Assembly: GCF_017591435.1 (NCBI RefSeq)
Contig: NC_059272.1
Span: 2,227,292 to 2,291,291 of the forward strand
Source: Portunus trituberculatus
Lineage: Eukaryota; Arthropoda; Malacostraca; Decapoda; Portunidae
DNA length: 64,000 nucleotides
Direction of reading: 5' to 3'
Part shown: positions 33,306 to 46,800 of the stretch, piece after piece
Layout: every line of letters starts with the position of its first letter
Position numbering within the stretch: position 1 is the stretch's first letter
Position numbers and translations under genes: made by a program
Notes under the pieces: model-generated
What the model saw: only the letters and a program-made list of their open reading frames with translations
Told to the model about the DNA's origin: nothing
Databases searched by the model: none

Positions 33306-35613
33306 ATGGATGATTACCTGCGCATTGAGAAGCTTGGGGAGGGAACCTACGGGGTGGTGTACAAGGCCAAGAACCGCAAGACTGGCCGCTTCGTTGCCAT
33401 GAAGAAGATTCGCTTGGAGAATGAGGAGGAGGGAGTGCCGTCCACTGCCATCAGAGAGATCTCTCTCTTGAAGGAGCTGCAGCACCCAAACATTGTCATG
33501 TGAGCCTCCAAGCCACCACTTTTGTATGTAAGACAGTCAGGCTAAGGCCAACTAAAGGCCCACTGCAAGTACAAGTCTCCAAAGAGTTAATGAAGGGAAT
33601 TGATTTAAAATTATAAGGAAAAGTGCAGTGACACCCTCTTGAAAGGATTGAAGTCAGGTATGGAGAAACACAGAAGTAGGCAGGAGGCTCTAGAGAGTCT
33701 AGAGTTTACCAGTAGACTGCTGTTTCTCCTTGCTGTTTTTTTTTTTAATTACACTGAAGTAATACAGCACATACCGTAGTAAGTACTAATAGTACCTTGA
33801 GAACACAGTATATACACACTAAGGCAAATTAATTGCCTAAACCAAACTTTGTTTATTAGAAAAGTTGAACTGAGAAAGCAATGACGTGTTTATGCTTCAG
33901 TCCAGTTTAGTTCATGTCTTGTAATAGTTATTATGTTGTGTAGGCTTGAGGACGTCCTGATGGAGGAGAGCAAGCTTTTCCTTGTGTTTGAGTTCCTTAA
34001 CATGGACCTCAAGAAATACATGGACTCACTGCCATCTGGGAAATACATTGACAAGAAGCTGGTCAAGTCATACTGCTACCAGGTCAGTAGTCATGTCTTG
34101 CCTTTACTAACCTCCCATTGAACAGGATCTCAACTTGGTAAATACACTGAATTGTAGATGTGTGAAAGTCATGTGGACATTACATTGACTGCAAGAGTGA
34201 GCAAGTGGTTTGTATCTTTTTATAAGTGATGTCTTAGTGAAAGATCCTTCATTAACATTATTTTCTACATAATTTCTTGCAGCTGTTCCAGGGCATCTTG
34301 TTCTGCCACCAGCGGCGTGTCCTCCACAGGGATCTCAAGCCCCAGAACCTGCTCATCAATGAACAAGGCGTCATCAAGATTGCCGACTTTGGTCTGGCTC
34401 GGGCGTTTGGCATCCCTGTGCGGGTGTACACTCATGAGGTGTGTCCGAGTGGGAATGGCGGTCCCTAAGGCAGTCTCGGTACTGGTGATGCCCTGCTGTG
34501 TTTCATGATCACAGCATGTTTTTATTTAATTTACTTGGATATTATGAATGATTATGTTGTAGCAGTGCAGAGGTGTATTTGTATTCTTTTACAGATTGAA
34601 TCAATGTTACATGCTTCCCAATAACACTTCATTGTGAGAGCTGTAATTTTTTCATGAGAAGTTTAAGAATGTATTTGTGGCATGCAGGTAGTGACACTAT
34701 GGTACCGTGCCCCTGAGGTCCTCCTGGGATCTGCTCGTTACTCCTGTCCTGTTGACGTGTGGTCCCTTGGGTGCATCTTTGCCGAGATGGTAACAAAACG
34801 CCCACTCTTCCACGGCGACTCTGAGATTGATCAACTTTTCCGGATATTCAGGTGAGTGGCAGTTGAGTATGGTCTTCCTTCACTGCTTGGGAACAAAGTA
34901 GCTTTTCTTCCTCTTACACATCACAAGTCTTCCAGTACATAGAGCCAAGCGATATTTTTGTCTGAATCAGTGAAACATGTCTCCTCTCAACAGACTATGA
35001 TAATGAAATACACAAAAGTAGATTTAATTATTCACTTCCCTCTTGAATAGCATTATTTAAAGTCCAAGTGAGTAAAGGTGAGCATTAAGACACTAACCTA
35101 AGCACTGACTGTTTGCAGAACACTAACCACTCCCACTGAGGAGAACTGGCCTGGCGTAACACAGCTTCAGGACTACAAGACAAACTTTCCCAAGTGGACA
35201 GACTACAATCTGGCCAACTCCGTCAAGCAGATGGACAGTGATGGCCTTGACTTGCTATCAGTGAGTATTCTTTTCTCCACTTCCATCAGTTATTTTTTTT
35301 CTAATAATTCTGTGTTTCCTGCAGATGAGAGGCTGTTGGTTGCTTGTCAGCTATCAAGGAATGGGCAGAGTACATTTGTAATATTCAGCCACACTGACTC
35401 ATTCAGCATGATTCCTTGAAAAAATCATGACTACAAACAAATCCACCTCAGCCAAAACCTTTAATGATTTTCTTGGTGAATTACTACTGTATTGTTTTCC
35501 ACTTCCAGAAAACCCTCATCTATGACCCAACAAAGAGGATATCGGCCAAGGAGGCATTGAAGCACCCTTACTTTGACGACCTGGACCGCTCCTCCCTGCC
35601 AGCCAACATCTGA
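33306..35613 (+). CDS. Cdk1: Cyclin-dependent kinase 1 (Cdc2)
   Basis: Cdk1 is the Ser/Thr kinase that binds cyclin A/B and drives mitotic entry. Six coding exons: 33306-33499, 33944-34082, 34283-34438, 34688-34851, 35119-35260, 35509-35613; all GT-AG, with the frame closing at 900 nt (299 residues; human CDK1 has 297). Visible landmarks: glycine loop GEGTYG with inhibitory sites T14 and Y15, catalytic K33, cyclin-binding PSTAIRE helix at 45-51, HRDLKPQN with D128, DFG at 146-148, activation-loop T161 in VYTHEVVTLWYRAPE, GDSEIDQLFRIFR and the C-terminal KRISAKEALKHPYF. GVPSTAIREISLLKELQHPN and the short C-tail separate it from Cdk2. No frame damage, so the gene appears functional. The start ATG has A at -3 and G at +4. 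The promoter is probably near 30.9 kb. It lies head-to-head with UVRAG. Confidence 0.97.
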
Positions 35614-38600
35614 GGCCTCCGGTGCTTGTTGTCTGAAAGGGAGGTCACACAGGGGCTTCACTTCTGAGGCCTGCAAGTGTCCTGCCCTGCCTGCATTCAC
35701 CCTAGATGTGCTAGACATGCTGAGGATCGGTAGCGTTTCCTGTGTGTCCTGTGCGTGGATGTTCTTTGGTGACTGGTGTATCTCAAGTTTGTGGAAGGGT
35801 TTGATGATTTTCTTCTATCTGTCTGTCCACCTGTTTCTTTCTGTGTATATTTATTCTGATGTCTCATCCTCAGAACTCCTCAGAATTGTTTCTGTTCATA
35901 CGTTTTAGCCTTTGCAAATTCAAGACCTCACATTTCCTCTTTTCTCTCCAATATGGTGTGTTCTCCTACAGGGAATCTTCCTTCATACCCACAGCAACTA
36001 CTGAATTCATCAATCATCCTTCTTGTAGTCTCCACGGCAGTTGGAGTTCCTTTGGTTTTATTGCTTGTGATGGATACAAATGGTGTAAAGCAGCCCATTG
36101 AAGTCAGGTATTTTTGTTTAGGATAAAATGCAGCTCTATTGTGTTTGAATCTTCTACTTGTGATTCTTAGTCTCTCTCTTTTTTACATGCATGAAATATA
36201 CACATTTGTGTTTCTTAGTCTTTACTGTTTATAAAGATATCTTTCCAGGTTCAGAAAATTATTCAGAAAAATGTACCTAGTTACATTCTTGTTTACATCA
36301 GCATCCAGCTGGATACTTGAAATTTGCACCGCTAACTCTTTAACATTAAGTAGTATTTATGACTTCCACTACCTGTCCTGCTTTGGTGAGTGAGGTCTGA
36401 TGGCTCTCAAACACTGCTGTACCTTGCTGGCTGTCTGTCTATCCTGCCTTTGAGCTCTCCCTGCATCTTCATTAGAGCTCATCTGTGTACTTCACTTGTA
36501 CGGTGCATACACCTCTCATCCACACACCACTGTAGACTGATTTCACTGGTTTGTCTTTCCTTAAGTTGTTGACCAGCAGTAAGCATTTGCTGTATTTTCC
36601 ACTTGTGTTTTGCAGCTTTTACTGTGCTGATAGAGCTACAGTATACTTTGAGAGAACAACATTCTTGATCAGTGGAATGTGATACGCTATCAAGTTGCTT
36701 ACTTGCTGCACTGACATTCCAACAATGAAGGTGAAAAATACTCTCAAATGTAATGGGAAGCTGCTATTATGGTTTCTATATTTTTAGTTGTCATTGTAGG
36801 CAAATAACTTGTTACTGATGAGGCAATACATGTGTGTCATCTGCTGTGCTCTGCTGTATCATTGATAGCTGAGGGAGCTGCTCATCCAGAGGCATCTCAC
36901 TGTATCCCTTTTACTAATGAACAGTTTTCTGGAAGCTATTTATATGCTACACGTGCTGGTGGTTGTATTATGCACTGGGTTTTTGGATAAATTCTGTACA
37001 TGCAAACATGATCACAGTAAATCATACAGATATTTGATAGTTTTTTTTTTTTTTTTTTATTTATTTCTAATATCCTAATGTGTCTTTATACCATCTCCCA
37101 AATTTTGGAAGAGTTCACAAAAATATCTATGTACATTATTAATATATACTTCCATTTCATATTTAATTTTAAAAAGTATACATATTAAACAAAGACTTAT
37201 CAACATTTATGTAATACAACTAATTGTATTTGTACTCTGATTTTAAAACAAAATACACAGCAGGTTCCTTTATATAATTGATCTCTTAAGGTAAAACTGA
37301 GAATAAGGGTAATTCTGAGGATTCCTCTGACAAGCTGCACCAGTTTGAAAAAAAAATATATGCAACCTTTTCTATATATCAAAACATTGTACTCTGCATC
37401 AAACTAATTAAAAGAGCTTGGGCTAAATGGTTAAAATAAAAAAAGGCATTGCTAAGGAGAGGCCCACATCTTTCAGTTCCATCTCTACACACAAAGTCAA
37501 TGACACTGTCATGCAATGGCAAGTGCCTGGCCTTTACACCTACTTCAAACAAACTGAATATCATTCCATAATGTTAGTAGACTGCATAATGACCTTAATA
37601 TTGGAACACAGCCATGGGTAAAGTCAGGGATGGGCTTAACAAGACTCACTCCTTGCATGGTGGTGCAGTTTGATGGCCACAGGTTCAGTTGAGATGAAAA
37701 TACAAAAATATTCACACAAGATAAAGCTAAATTTTCCTAAATGTCTTACTCTAGAAATATCATAGTCAACAGCCAAGGAGGTGGTTAAGCTGGTATGGTT
37801 TGTCAACTCCCACATAATAAGTGCCTAAGACATGTCAAACAAATTAAGTAAGAATATTGTCATGATGGATTTGTGGGCCACAATAATATATGATGGGCTG
37901 CATCTTACCCACCCCTGAATTAGGTAGTGAAAAGTTAAAAATATTAGTTCAACAGCTAAAATTCACTTGGAAGACCCTCATTTTAGAACTTTTTACAATA
38001 CATAGAAAATTTTGCCATTTCAGCTTTACCTTAACATTTCATCAAATAAAAAGAGACTTGCTACTCTTTCACTTCAATGTTCTGCATAACTAAAGAGTTG
38101 GGGGCTGTGGTGCCCTCTCTGTGAGTGCCAGGAAGGGACAGCAGCAGCCTTCCAATCAACCAAGGTCAATATGTATCAGCATCCACAATGCTGTTCATTC
38201 TTGCAGTATTTAAGACCACAGTCAAACAGCATGAAACAAAGGAGATAACCAAAACTTCCTCCTCTGTTTTTCCTTTTCCATCAGCATTTTTTTTTTTTAT
38301 GGAAAAAAAAAAAAAAAAAATAACATTCTGAATGGACACAATGTGAGGAGCCACAGTGCTCAAAACTAGGCATGAAATGTGCAGAGGAGGCTCTGAGGTG
38401 GTAGCCAGGATTAGGTGTGTGGGGGAGGGGCATGACTAGCTTGGGGGGAACTATTATTATTACACTTCACAGGATTGTCTTCAGTAAAGCCTCCAGATTT
38501 GTCTGCTACATTTCATTGCCAATCAGATGCACTCAGCTCACCTCAGAACAAAATAGAAAAAAAGGAAGGAAAAAATGCATGGTTAATACAACAGCTAACA

Positions 38601-39425
38601 CAAGCATATTGTCTCTCATTTTTACTACCTTACTGCCATGCAGAAGTGTAGTATAAAAAAAGAAAAAAAAGTTGGTTATGGATAACCCGAAGAAACACAC
38701 ACTGAGGACTTTTTGCCTCCTTCATACAACTCAAAAATGCAGAAAACTTAAGTTCACAATGCAAACACACTTAGTTAAATGAATGCACTTTGGAAGAAAA
38801 GATTGCAATATACTGAGGGGAGAAGACAATAATAGAAATCTAAAATAAAACAACAGGAACACCACATGATGTTCTAGCCTTGGTAACTCCTCATTACCAT
38901 CACTATGATTACTGATCACACACTAAAAGTAATATCAACTGCAAATTTTAACCTGGACAAGAATGAAGGAAAGAAAATACTGAAGTATAATACAAAGATG
39001 GGGAGTAAAAAGATCTTGAACTGGATGTTTGATGTGAGCCGTTTTAGTGATGCGTGTTGAAGCCCTACTGTACGTCTTGTGTAGGACAAGGAAGGATCCT
39101 CATGAATAGATGTCAATCCCAACACACCAATCCTAACACTATTGCTACTAATGCACCACCACCACCACCACCACCACCACTGCCCCCCACCCACAAAGTG
39201 ACTCCATGAGTGGCAGTAAGCCCACCGCCACCACTGTGTGGGTGGGGCGCGAGGGGGAGGGTGAAGGGCAGGTGGCCATGGTGAGTCTGAAGGACTGGCA
39301 CGACACAGGTCTGCTTTGAGCTATGGAGTTCCATTTGTTGCATTTCCATTATCAAAAATATATTATTTGAATTGCCTTTCCTATCAATTTCCTTATTCTA
39401 TGTAATCTTACACTGATAATACGGG
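35614..39425. other. Cdk1 3' UTR and Cdk1-MSL1 intergenic region
   Basis: The first part must be Cdk1 3' UTR; no clear AATAAA was found close to the stop. The rest is AT-rich with small open frames of no recognisable content, poly-T (37041-37058), short poly-A (near 38301) and a (CAC)n at 39153-39180. Confidence 0.5.

Positions 39426-39469
<44 letters not shown>
39426..39469. repeat. A44 homopolymer
   Basis: About 44 uninterrupted A residues after TACGGG. It could be a retroposon tail, but no element body is evident upstream. Confidence 0.95.
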
Positions 39470-39471
<2 letters not shown>

Positions 39472-39657
39472 GGAGAAACTGTCTAGCCACAATTACTAAA
39501 TCTCCAACAGCACCCTTGATTTGCACTCTGGCCAAGCAGACTCATGTCATGCACATTAAATATTTCAATAAGGTGTTTTGTGTACAACAAGCAGGAGGCA
39601 GCAGCATCAGCTTTGAACAGGTGGTGCCACAAGCACTGTGTGTGTGTGTGTGTGTGT

Positions 39658-41348
39658 TAGAGATGCACCAATGTACTGGTATCAGTGGTATTGGTCTATT
39701 TAACGAGTATCAGTATCGGTATTGGCTGACTTCCTGCCAATACTATCAATACTTAAAAAAGAATTTATTATATTATGTATCTTACTCTGCAAGCTGTTCT
39801 GTTTAGCAGAATTTGGATGTTTTATAGCGATAAAAATAAATTAATGAGAATGCCAAATTATTTAGTATAATACAGCGCATTGAGTCTATGGTGCACAGTA
39901 ATAGAATATACTCTGGTAAAGTCACTACTGCTACCGATGTGTTTGAGACGGTCAGTAGTGGACTTGAGGCTCTGCTACGTCCCCTCACTTCAGAGTCAGC
40001 ACATAGACTGCAATCTGCTGCTATGTGTATGTGACTTCAGGCTTGCCAATTTTATGAATTTCTTTTTCTTGTTATCTAAAGGATTTTAACTCTTGACAGG
40101 TACACTATAAATAACAATTCTAGTTATAAGACAGCAGTATATATGTGTAAGTAAACAAAGACACTATTAAAATACTGTTGCAGGTGTTTCTTCTCAACTT
40201 TTGCTCTGCCATCTGTAACCCATTATTCTGTAAAGAATACTTCAAATGATTCAGATGATAGACTAACAGAATCATCACCCATTGGCTCCCAGGCTAAGCA
40301 CTCAGGAACATTAAGCTATATATGAGAAAAAAAAAAAAAAAAAAAAAAAAAATTTAAGGTAAAATGAAACAGTGCAGTTTTAGGTAAGGCAAAATGTTCT
40401 AGTGCCAGACTAAACTTGACTTGATTTAAGGTAAAAATGCAACAGTAGTTTTTGTTAAGACAAAATATTCTAGTGCTGTCAAGATGTCGTACTCTGTTAA
40501 AAAGAAACAGTTAAAAATGCAGTTTCATTAAAACAGCTATTATTGTTTTAGCCAGGTGTCAAAATGTTTAAGTTTAATAATGTTAAACTTAACACATACC
40601 CTGCAACTGCCAACGCGGCGAACTCGCCCGCACTATAATACAAACAAATATATTGTCATCACGTCAAACCAGTGAAGTGAGAAGAGCAGTGTTATCTGAG
40701 AGAACATTCAAATGAACTGGCAACCTCAAAATGTTTGCCCACTGGTGAGTCTCATCACATACTGTGAAAAATCTATGACTTCTCTGTGATACAATCCACC
40801 GGTGGACATACTTTATTTGTCAATATTCAGTGTCTCTATACAGTATTATACTTTTCCTCTCCTAAATTTGTTTATATATTTTTGTCTCTGTTTTACATAT
40901 TTAGAAAATTAATGCTGCACAGTTTTATAGTCAACTTAGTTCAACAGATGAGAGAGATAAAATAAGATAATAAAGATGATATCAGGAAAATCATGAAATT
41001 ATGAACAGATCAATAAGGAAAATTATTGAAGCTTATCAAGGAAAGTCCAATTGTGATCTCAGTTTGAATTATTTGTTACAGAAAAGTTTAATGTTTTTCT
41101 GAAGGAAAAATGCAAGCTAATACAAGAAGACTAATTTTCATATCATTTTTATAACACTAAAAACTAAATAAGCTTCATATTATTTATCCATCAGTGTTTA
41201 TTATGCCCTCCTAAACATACTGTTTAGTGAAATTTTACTATATAATCCAATTTCTATTAATAGTAAGATTAAAATGTAATATATGTGAAAACTGTTGAAC
41301 GACCCACCCACATTGCAGGGAATGTGGAGAAAAAAAAAAAATAAATAA

Positions 41349-41381
<33 letters not shown>

Positions 41382-41521
41382 AAAAAAATAACATATGACT
41401 GTGGGCAACAATGTTACAGATTAGTTTCCAGTGCAATGTTATCTGTATCAGTAGTAGTATCAGTATCGGCCCAATTTTGTGGTGTTGGTATCTGTCAAAA
41501 TTCTGGTATCAGTACATCTCT

Positions 41522-41522
<1 letters not shown>
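39658..41522. mobile_element. Non-autonomous hAT element inserted in (GT)n
   Basis: The left end reads TAGAGATGCACCAATGTACT; the right end, on the other strand, reads CAGAGATGTACTGATACC. Both continue into GGTATCAG/GTATCGG-rich subterminal repeats, as in hAT families with CAGRGATGCACCGAT-type ends. Eight bases on each side are GTGTGTGT, matching the 8-bp duplication of hAT transposons, though in a GT repeat this is not unique proof. The 1.87-kb interior has no long open frame, and includes A-runs at 40327-40351 and 41331-41389. It is probably a deletion derivative moved in trans. Confidence 0.75.

Positions 41523-41588
<66 letters not shown>
41523..41588. repeat. (GT)n microsatellite
   Basis: About 66 bp of GT repeat between the hAT right end and a SINE. 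The left counterpart (39638-39657) lies on the other side of the hAT element. Confidence 0.95.
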
Positions 41589-41591
<3 letters not shown>

Positions 41592-41872
41592 TCACCTCGG
41601 TCGTCTGCTGGTCACCCAGCCAGTCTTCCCCATTACGGAGCGAGCTCAGAGCTCATAGACCGATCTTCGGGTAGGACTGAGCCCACATCAACACACAATA
41701 CACATCAGGAAAGCGAGGCCACAACCCCTCGAGTTACATCCCGTACCTATTTACTGCTAGGTGAACAGGGGCCACACATTAAAAGGCTTGCCCATTTGCC
41801 TCGCCGCTTACCAGGACTCGAACCCGGGCCTCTCGATTGTGAGTCGAGCGTGCTAACCACTACACTACGTGG
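41589..41872 (-). mobile_element. tRNA-derived SINE-2, full copy
   Basis: On the minus strand, a tRNA-like head ends near 41805: GTAGTGTAGTGGTTAGCACG (A box), anticodon loop CTCACAA (CAC), B box GGGTTCGAGTCC. It is followed by a body containing CTGTTCACCTAGCAGTAAAT and GGTACGGGATGTAACTCGAG, very like SINE-1, but the tail (GGGGAAGACTGGCTGGGTGA, CAGCAGACGACCGAGGTGAA) differs. It lies between two (GT)n tracts. Confidence 0.82.
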
Positions 41873-41887
41873 TGTGTGTGTGTGTGT

Positions 41888-41966
41888 AATTCACCTCACC
41901 TCGGTCGTCTGCTGGTCACCCAGCCAGTCTTCCCCATTACGGAGCGAGCTCAGAGCTCATAGACCA
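41888..41966 (-). mobile_element. SINE-2 tail fragment
   Basis: Repeats the 3' tail of SINE-2 (minus-strand CATTATGGGGAAGACTGG-type text through GACGACCGAGGTGAGGTGAA), starting at a (GT)n tract and truncated where another (GT)n begins. It is either a 5'-truncated insertion or a slippage-mediated duplication of the neighbour. Confidence 0.75.
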
Positions 41967-41987
41967 ATGTGTGTGTGTGTGTGTGTT

Positions 41988-42097
41988 TCACTGTTTGATC
42001 TGCTGCAGTCTCTGACGAGATAGCCAGACGTTACCCTACGGAACAAGCTCAGAGCTCATTATTTCCGATCTTCGGATAGGCCTGAGACCACACACCG

Positions 42098-42099
<2 letters not shown>
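41988..42099 (-). mobile_element. SINE-1 tail fragment
   Basis: The minus strand carries the SINE-1 3' end: TGAGACC..., ATCCGAAGATCGGAAATAAT, GAGCTCTGAGCTTGTTCCGT, ending GATCAAACAGTGAAA then (CA)n. The head is missing, and (GT)n lies on both sides. Confidence 0.8.

Positions 42100-42164
<65 letters not shown>
42100..42164. repeat. (GT)n microsatellite
   Basis: About 65 bp of GT repeat bordering the SINE-1 tail fragment. Confidence 0.95.
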
Positions 42165-42168
<4 letters not shown>

Positions 42169-43893
42169 CCACTGTCTGAGCATCTGTGTGGAAGGTAGTA
42201 ATGCCACTTAAGAGAGGAATGACATGCATCATATTGCACAGTTTACATTGTATAGTATCTACACTTTCCTTGCTCCCACTGCTTGCTGCCTGTGATGGTA
42301 CATTTCATTGTACTTAAAGACAGATGGAAGATGCTTTATGTTATTTACAAGGTCTGTTCACACTTGGCATGTATGTTTACATTAACATCATATTCAAAGC
42401 CACATCGAGTTGGATCAAACTGCGAGACAGCATGATGAGAAGACTTGTGCAACATCACACTTTGAAACACTATCCACCACGTATTAAAGTTTTTCTTTGT
42501 TTTCTACACTAAAAGAAAGTTTGAGATGCATATAACAACATCCACTATGTTGCCATTGTATGTTTCTGAGTGTCCTCATACCTCTCTCGTCAACTAGCAA
42601 CATGTTCTCTTCAATTTTCATGAAAGTTGAAAAAATTTCCATACATATTAGAACAAGATTCCATTAACGTATCCATCCCTTCATTGGACGGGCCACCAGG
42701 AGACTTGAACAGCCTGTTGTGGACAGCAACACCTACCCCTGCCCCTGGTGGCCACGGCCCCAGGTGAGGCTTTGTCAGTGGACACGACAGCTGGTTGTAC
42801 TCAAAACTTTGTGTTATTGCTCTAGAACTAGTCAGTGAGCACCAGCCACAGCAGTTCAACATTGCAGTACACCCTGGTCAGTTGGGACTGCACTAATCAC
42901 ACTGAATATCTCTCCTAGAAGCCAAGTGTGCCTCAGCACCACGCAGCGCTGCCATGCCCTGTACTAAACACCTTCACAACAAACAATAATCACAAATGGA
43001 ATGTTCACAGATCAAAGCAGACCTATAATGAAAAAAAAAAAAAATAATAATAAAAAAATAAAATAAATAAAAAAAAATAAATTAAATAAAATAAAAATAA
43101 ATAAATAATAATAATAATAATAATAATATGAAATAAAATAGAATAAATAAAAAATAAATAAACAAAAATGAAAATAAATAAATAAAAAAATAAATAAATA
43201 AATCAAATCAAATCAAACAAAATAAAATAAATAAATAAAGAATAAATAAACTGTTAAAAACTTCATTCAAAATATTTCTTATTCAGAACCCACTAAAACT
43301 ATTCATTCATTTCATTTTTGTTAGTAACTGGTGGCTAAACACTACAACTGAAGACATGACGCTGCCAACACCTCCCTGAAGTGCACCAGCAACAATAGAA
43401 AAAAATGCAATTCCCGTCATCTGAGGATAAACTAATATGATGAACCTTATTGCTTGCAACATTTACAGAAAAATTTGTAAGAGGCTCAAAATTCTGCATT
43501 AATTTGAACATCAAAAGAAGTGCTGAAGTAAATGTATACTACTGAAACACAACGCTGGCAACAACTGTACAACATGCCAGACATCTGCTACTTCCTTTGT
43601 CTGTCAGTGGTGAGTCACTGACGTATGGAAAGTTTGCATTCTGGTAAAGATGCAACACTTAAAAAGTAGAGAGGCTGTTTTGAACCAAGATATAGGACAT
43701 TCAAAATATCAAACAGAAACTAATCTGTATCTTGGTCTATCAAGTAAAGCAATAAAAGGGAGAAGGAAAGCCTTACTCCTAGAGACAGACTGTAAAATCC
43801 CAAAAGAAGTGTAACAATGAGAGAAAAAAATAAAACTCCTGAATAAGAACCTCCTACAATTATCACACTCTGTACCGTGAAACCAGCCGCCCT
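42165..43893. other. Region 3' of MSL1; (AAAT/AAT)n at 43028-43255
   Basis: No gene was recognised. A 230-bp tract made almost only of A and T in AAAT, AAT and AAATC units lies at 43028-43255. The part next to 43894 should be MSL1 3' UTR; the polyadenylation site is unresolved. Confidence 0.5.
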
Positions 43894-46800
43894 CTACGGC
43901 CTCTTCCTGCGCCTGGTGGATATCCCCTCCTGGCAGCGACCCGACAGCCACGGTAATGAAAACTCCCTGAAACACACACCACCATTAAAAGTGTCCTCTC
44001 CTCGTCACAATAAAACCTGTATCTTTCACTGCTTTGTTCTCTCATCATGACTACTTCAAAGGCTACGGAAGATTGGTAGCTAGAAGATGACACAGACAGA
44101 GAAAGAAATGATGACCAGGAACATTTTCAAGTTACAAATAAGATAAACAGTATCAAGACAAGAGGAGAGAGAGAGAGAGATGCTGCAGCACTCACTGGGG
44201 GGGTATCCTGGCCATGGGCTGACCGAAGGCACAGACAGGGAGATAATCATCCACCAATAGGTAGAGAGCAGACTCTGGGTTAGGCCAGAGGGAGCGATTC
44301 CCCGTAGACACCTCCGGCTCACTGGTGTTTTGCCGACCCTCATAGCGCTCCCGCAGACGCTCATAGTGCCGCTGCTCCCTCATCCTCTGAAGATCCCATC
44401 TGGAAGGTAAGGGGTAGTGAGGCTCGGGGGAAGCTAAGGGAGGTGTGAAGCTATCATGGAGGATCAAAGCGCAGTTGAAAATAGAAGTGTGGGTGTGGTG
44501 TGCTGCTGAATCAGGTGTGCTGTCTGGGCTCTCTCTGTGTCTGTATGATGCTGGTAAAGTGTGAGTCTCATATCAATATTCCAGTGACGAGTAAAAATGA
44601 GCACACTACCATGGTTACAAGTACTGCAATCTGCTTAATCAAGAAGGGCTGCAACATGAGGTTAGACTAGCCTACCCTTGGTACCAGGAAATTTAAACCT
44701 AAGAATCTCAGTTGTGAGTTAAGTGCACCAAGAACATAGCTGTGAACCACCAAACCTTAAGATAGATAAGAATGTGTACATAAAATAAATAAATCTGGTC
44801 ACATTACCCAGCAGATGTTAAAGTACAACTGCTGCCTTACAGTTCCAGCATCCCTGCCTCTCATTACCTCTTGCGCCTCTTCTCGTCCTGCTCGGGCTTG
44901 GAGTGCCTCTTCAGAAACACCTCATCCTCCAGGTTTTCCGTGCCCTCCATCACGTACAAGCTAGTCAGGACCCGCGTGCCCCACTGAGGGATCTGTGGCA
45001 GGGGCATGGAAGGCAGCTGTTTATGCACCGATCTGTTAGACTCTCAAGGTCAAATGTGGTGTTTCATAAAGGGTGACGGTCTGTCAGTGGGAAGGGTGAA
45101 ATCAATAAAAAGTAAAAAGCCTGAATAAGAATGTAAATCCTTGAGATCTCAGAAGTTACAAATACACTGAAAAACTTAATTAGAATACAAATATGAATGT
45201 GTTATGGATGTATTCATAAGTGCATTCAAGAAAATTTCTTGTTAAAAATAACTTGATTTGACTTGGCAAAGCAGTGTCAGTTATCATTGCTTCCTGAACC
45301 ACGACTTGTGAGTGTTGACGGTACAGTGCTGTGCTGGTGCTCACCTCCACCTGCGACTGTGACTGTAAGCATTCCTCCTCTGGGTTAGGGTCATGCCTGA
45401 GGGAGCCATAGGGAAGGTAGTAGGCCACACTGGTATTGAGAATCCCTTCACCCCGCACTGCTCGGCCTGTGGGTGGCTGGCCTGCAACACACACACACAC
45501 ACACACACACCACTGCTGAGTCATGTGGTACAAAAATATCAATGAATAACTGGAACTCCTATTAACTCTCACCCTTTGACACCTCAGAGGCTGGAGTGAA
45601 GCTATGATTTAATGCCAACTTTCTTACTTTAATATTTATTTCCATTGGTAGAGATGACACTGAATCAGCCAATGAGGTAGAGCAGTGTTATAGGAAGACC
45701 TTGAATAACAGAGATTACACAAAGATATATATATACACTTCTTGACTGTAGTTTCTAATTACAATACTCAGTGATTTATGTACTCAGCTGGTGTACTGGT
45801 AAATCTTCTTAAGGAAAGTCCACACTGGTTCACCTCCAGCCCAGCACCTTACCTGGGGCCTCCTCACATGCACCCAAATAATAGAAATACTGCATACACA
45901 CTTTATACTTTGAACTGATAGAGGCAAATATGCATACATGACATTCAAGTAAGCCTCAGTAACCAGCTAAGAGAATATGAGGAGGAAGAAATGCACATAC
46001 AGGTCAGACACACAATGGGTGAGGCAGTCCACCCCTCGGCCCCCATGCCGGCCTATTCAGTGTGCAAGGCTCTAACATTAACTGAGAGTCACACAGTAAT
46101 AGGTAGTGAAGCAGGCCACTCATCCTAGACACAGTGCTGTCTTATTACCTTGTTTATCATCACAGGGGTGTCCTCTGCACCAACGCTCTAGGTCGTGGAA
46201 AAGGATATTTTAGGTTCAGTACAGTTTATGTTTTTGTTGTAAATCTACATTAACAGCTATATAAGACTTTTCTTCTCATATTTTGATTTCATGGACATAT
46301 CAAAATTACTGACAATTATATTATTTCCTTTTGGCCTCTGAAGGAGATGATGAACCAAATCAAAAGACTGTAAGGACATGTACTTTTAGGAACAACTGAT
46401 GGTCCAATCACACCCTACAAGCACAGAACCTTTTATGGTCCCTCAACCAGCTGGCTGGAAGCTGCTCAGGCTCTCGGTGCCCTCAAGCCTTCTCAGATCC
46501 CTCACACCACCCATCACTAATGCAACTAAACAAACATGTAAAGTAAAAATGAGTAAATAAATAAATAAAACAAATGAAAATAAAATTCAGGAAAATACTT
46601 AGTCTTACACTAAACAAAGACAAAATCTACATCCTGTCCTCTTGTTCATTAAGTATGACTATCAATTACCAGTAAAATGCAACCTTTCCTGTTCCCAACA
46701 TCAGTACCTGCCCTACTGCTGTCCCTCACAACACCGAGACCAAACAATGCTTGCCTTTGAACACTTGAGCTTCTACAACTAATCACTAAGAGAAACCAAA

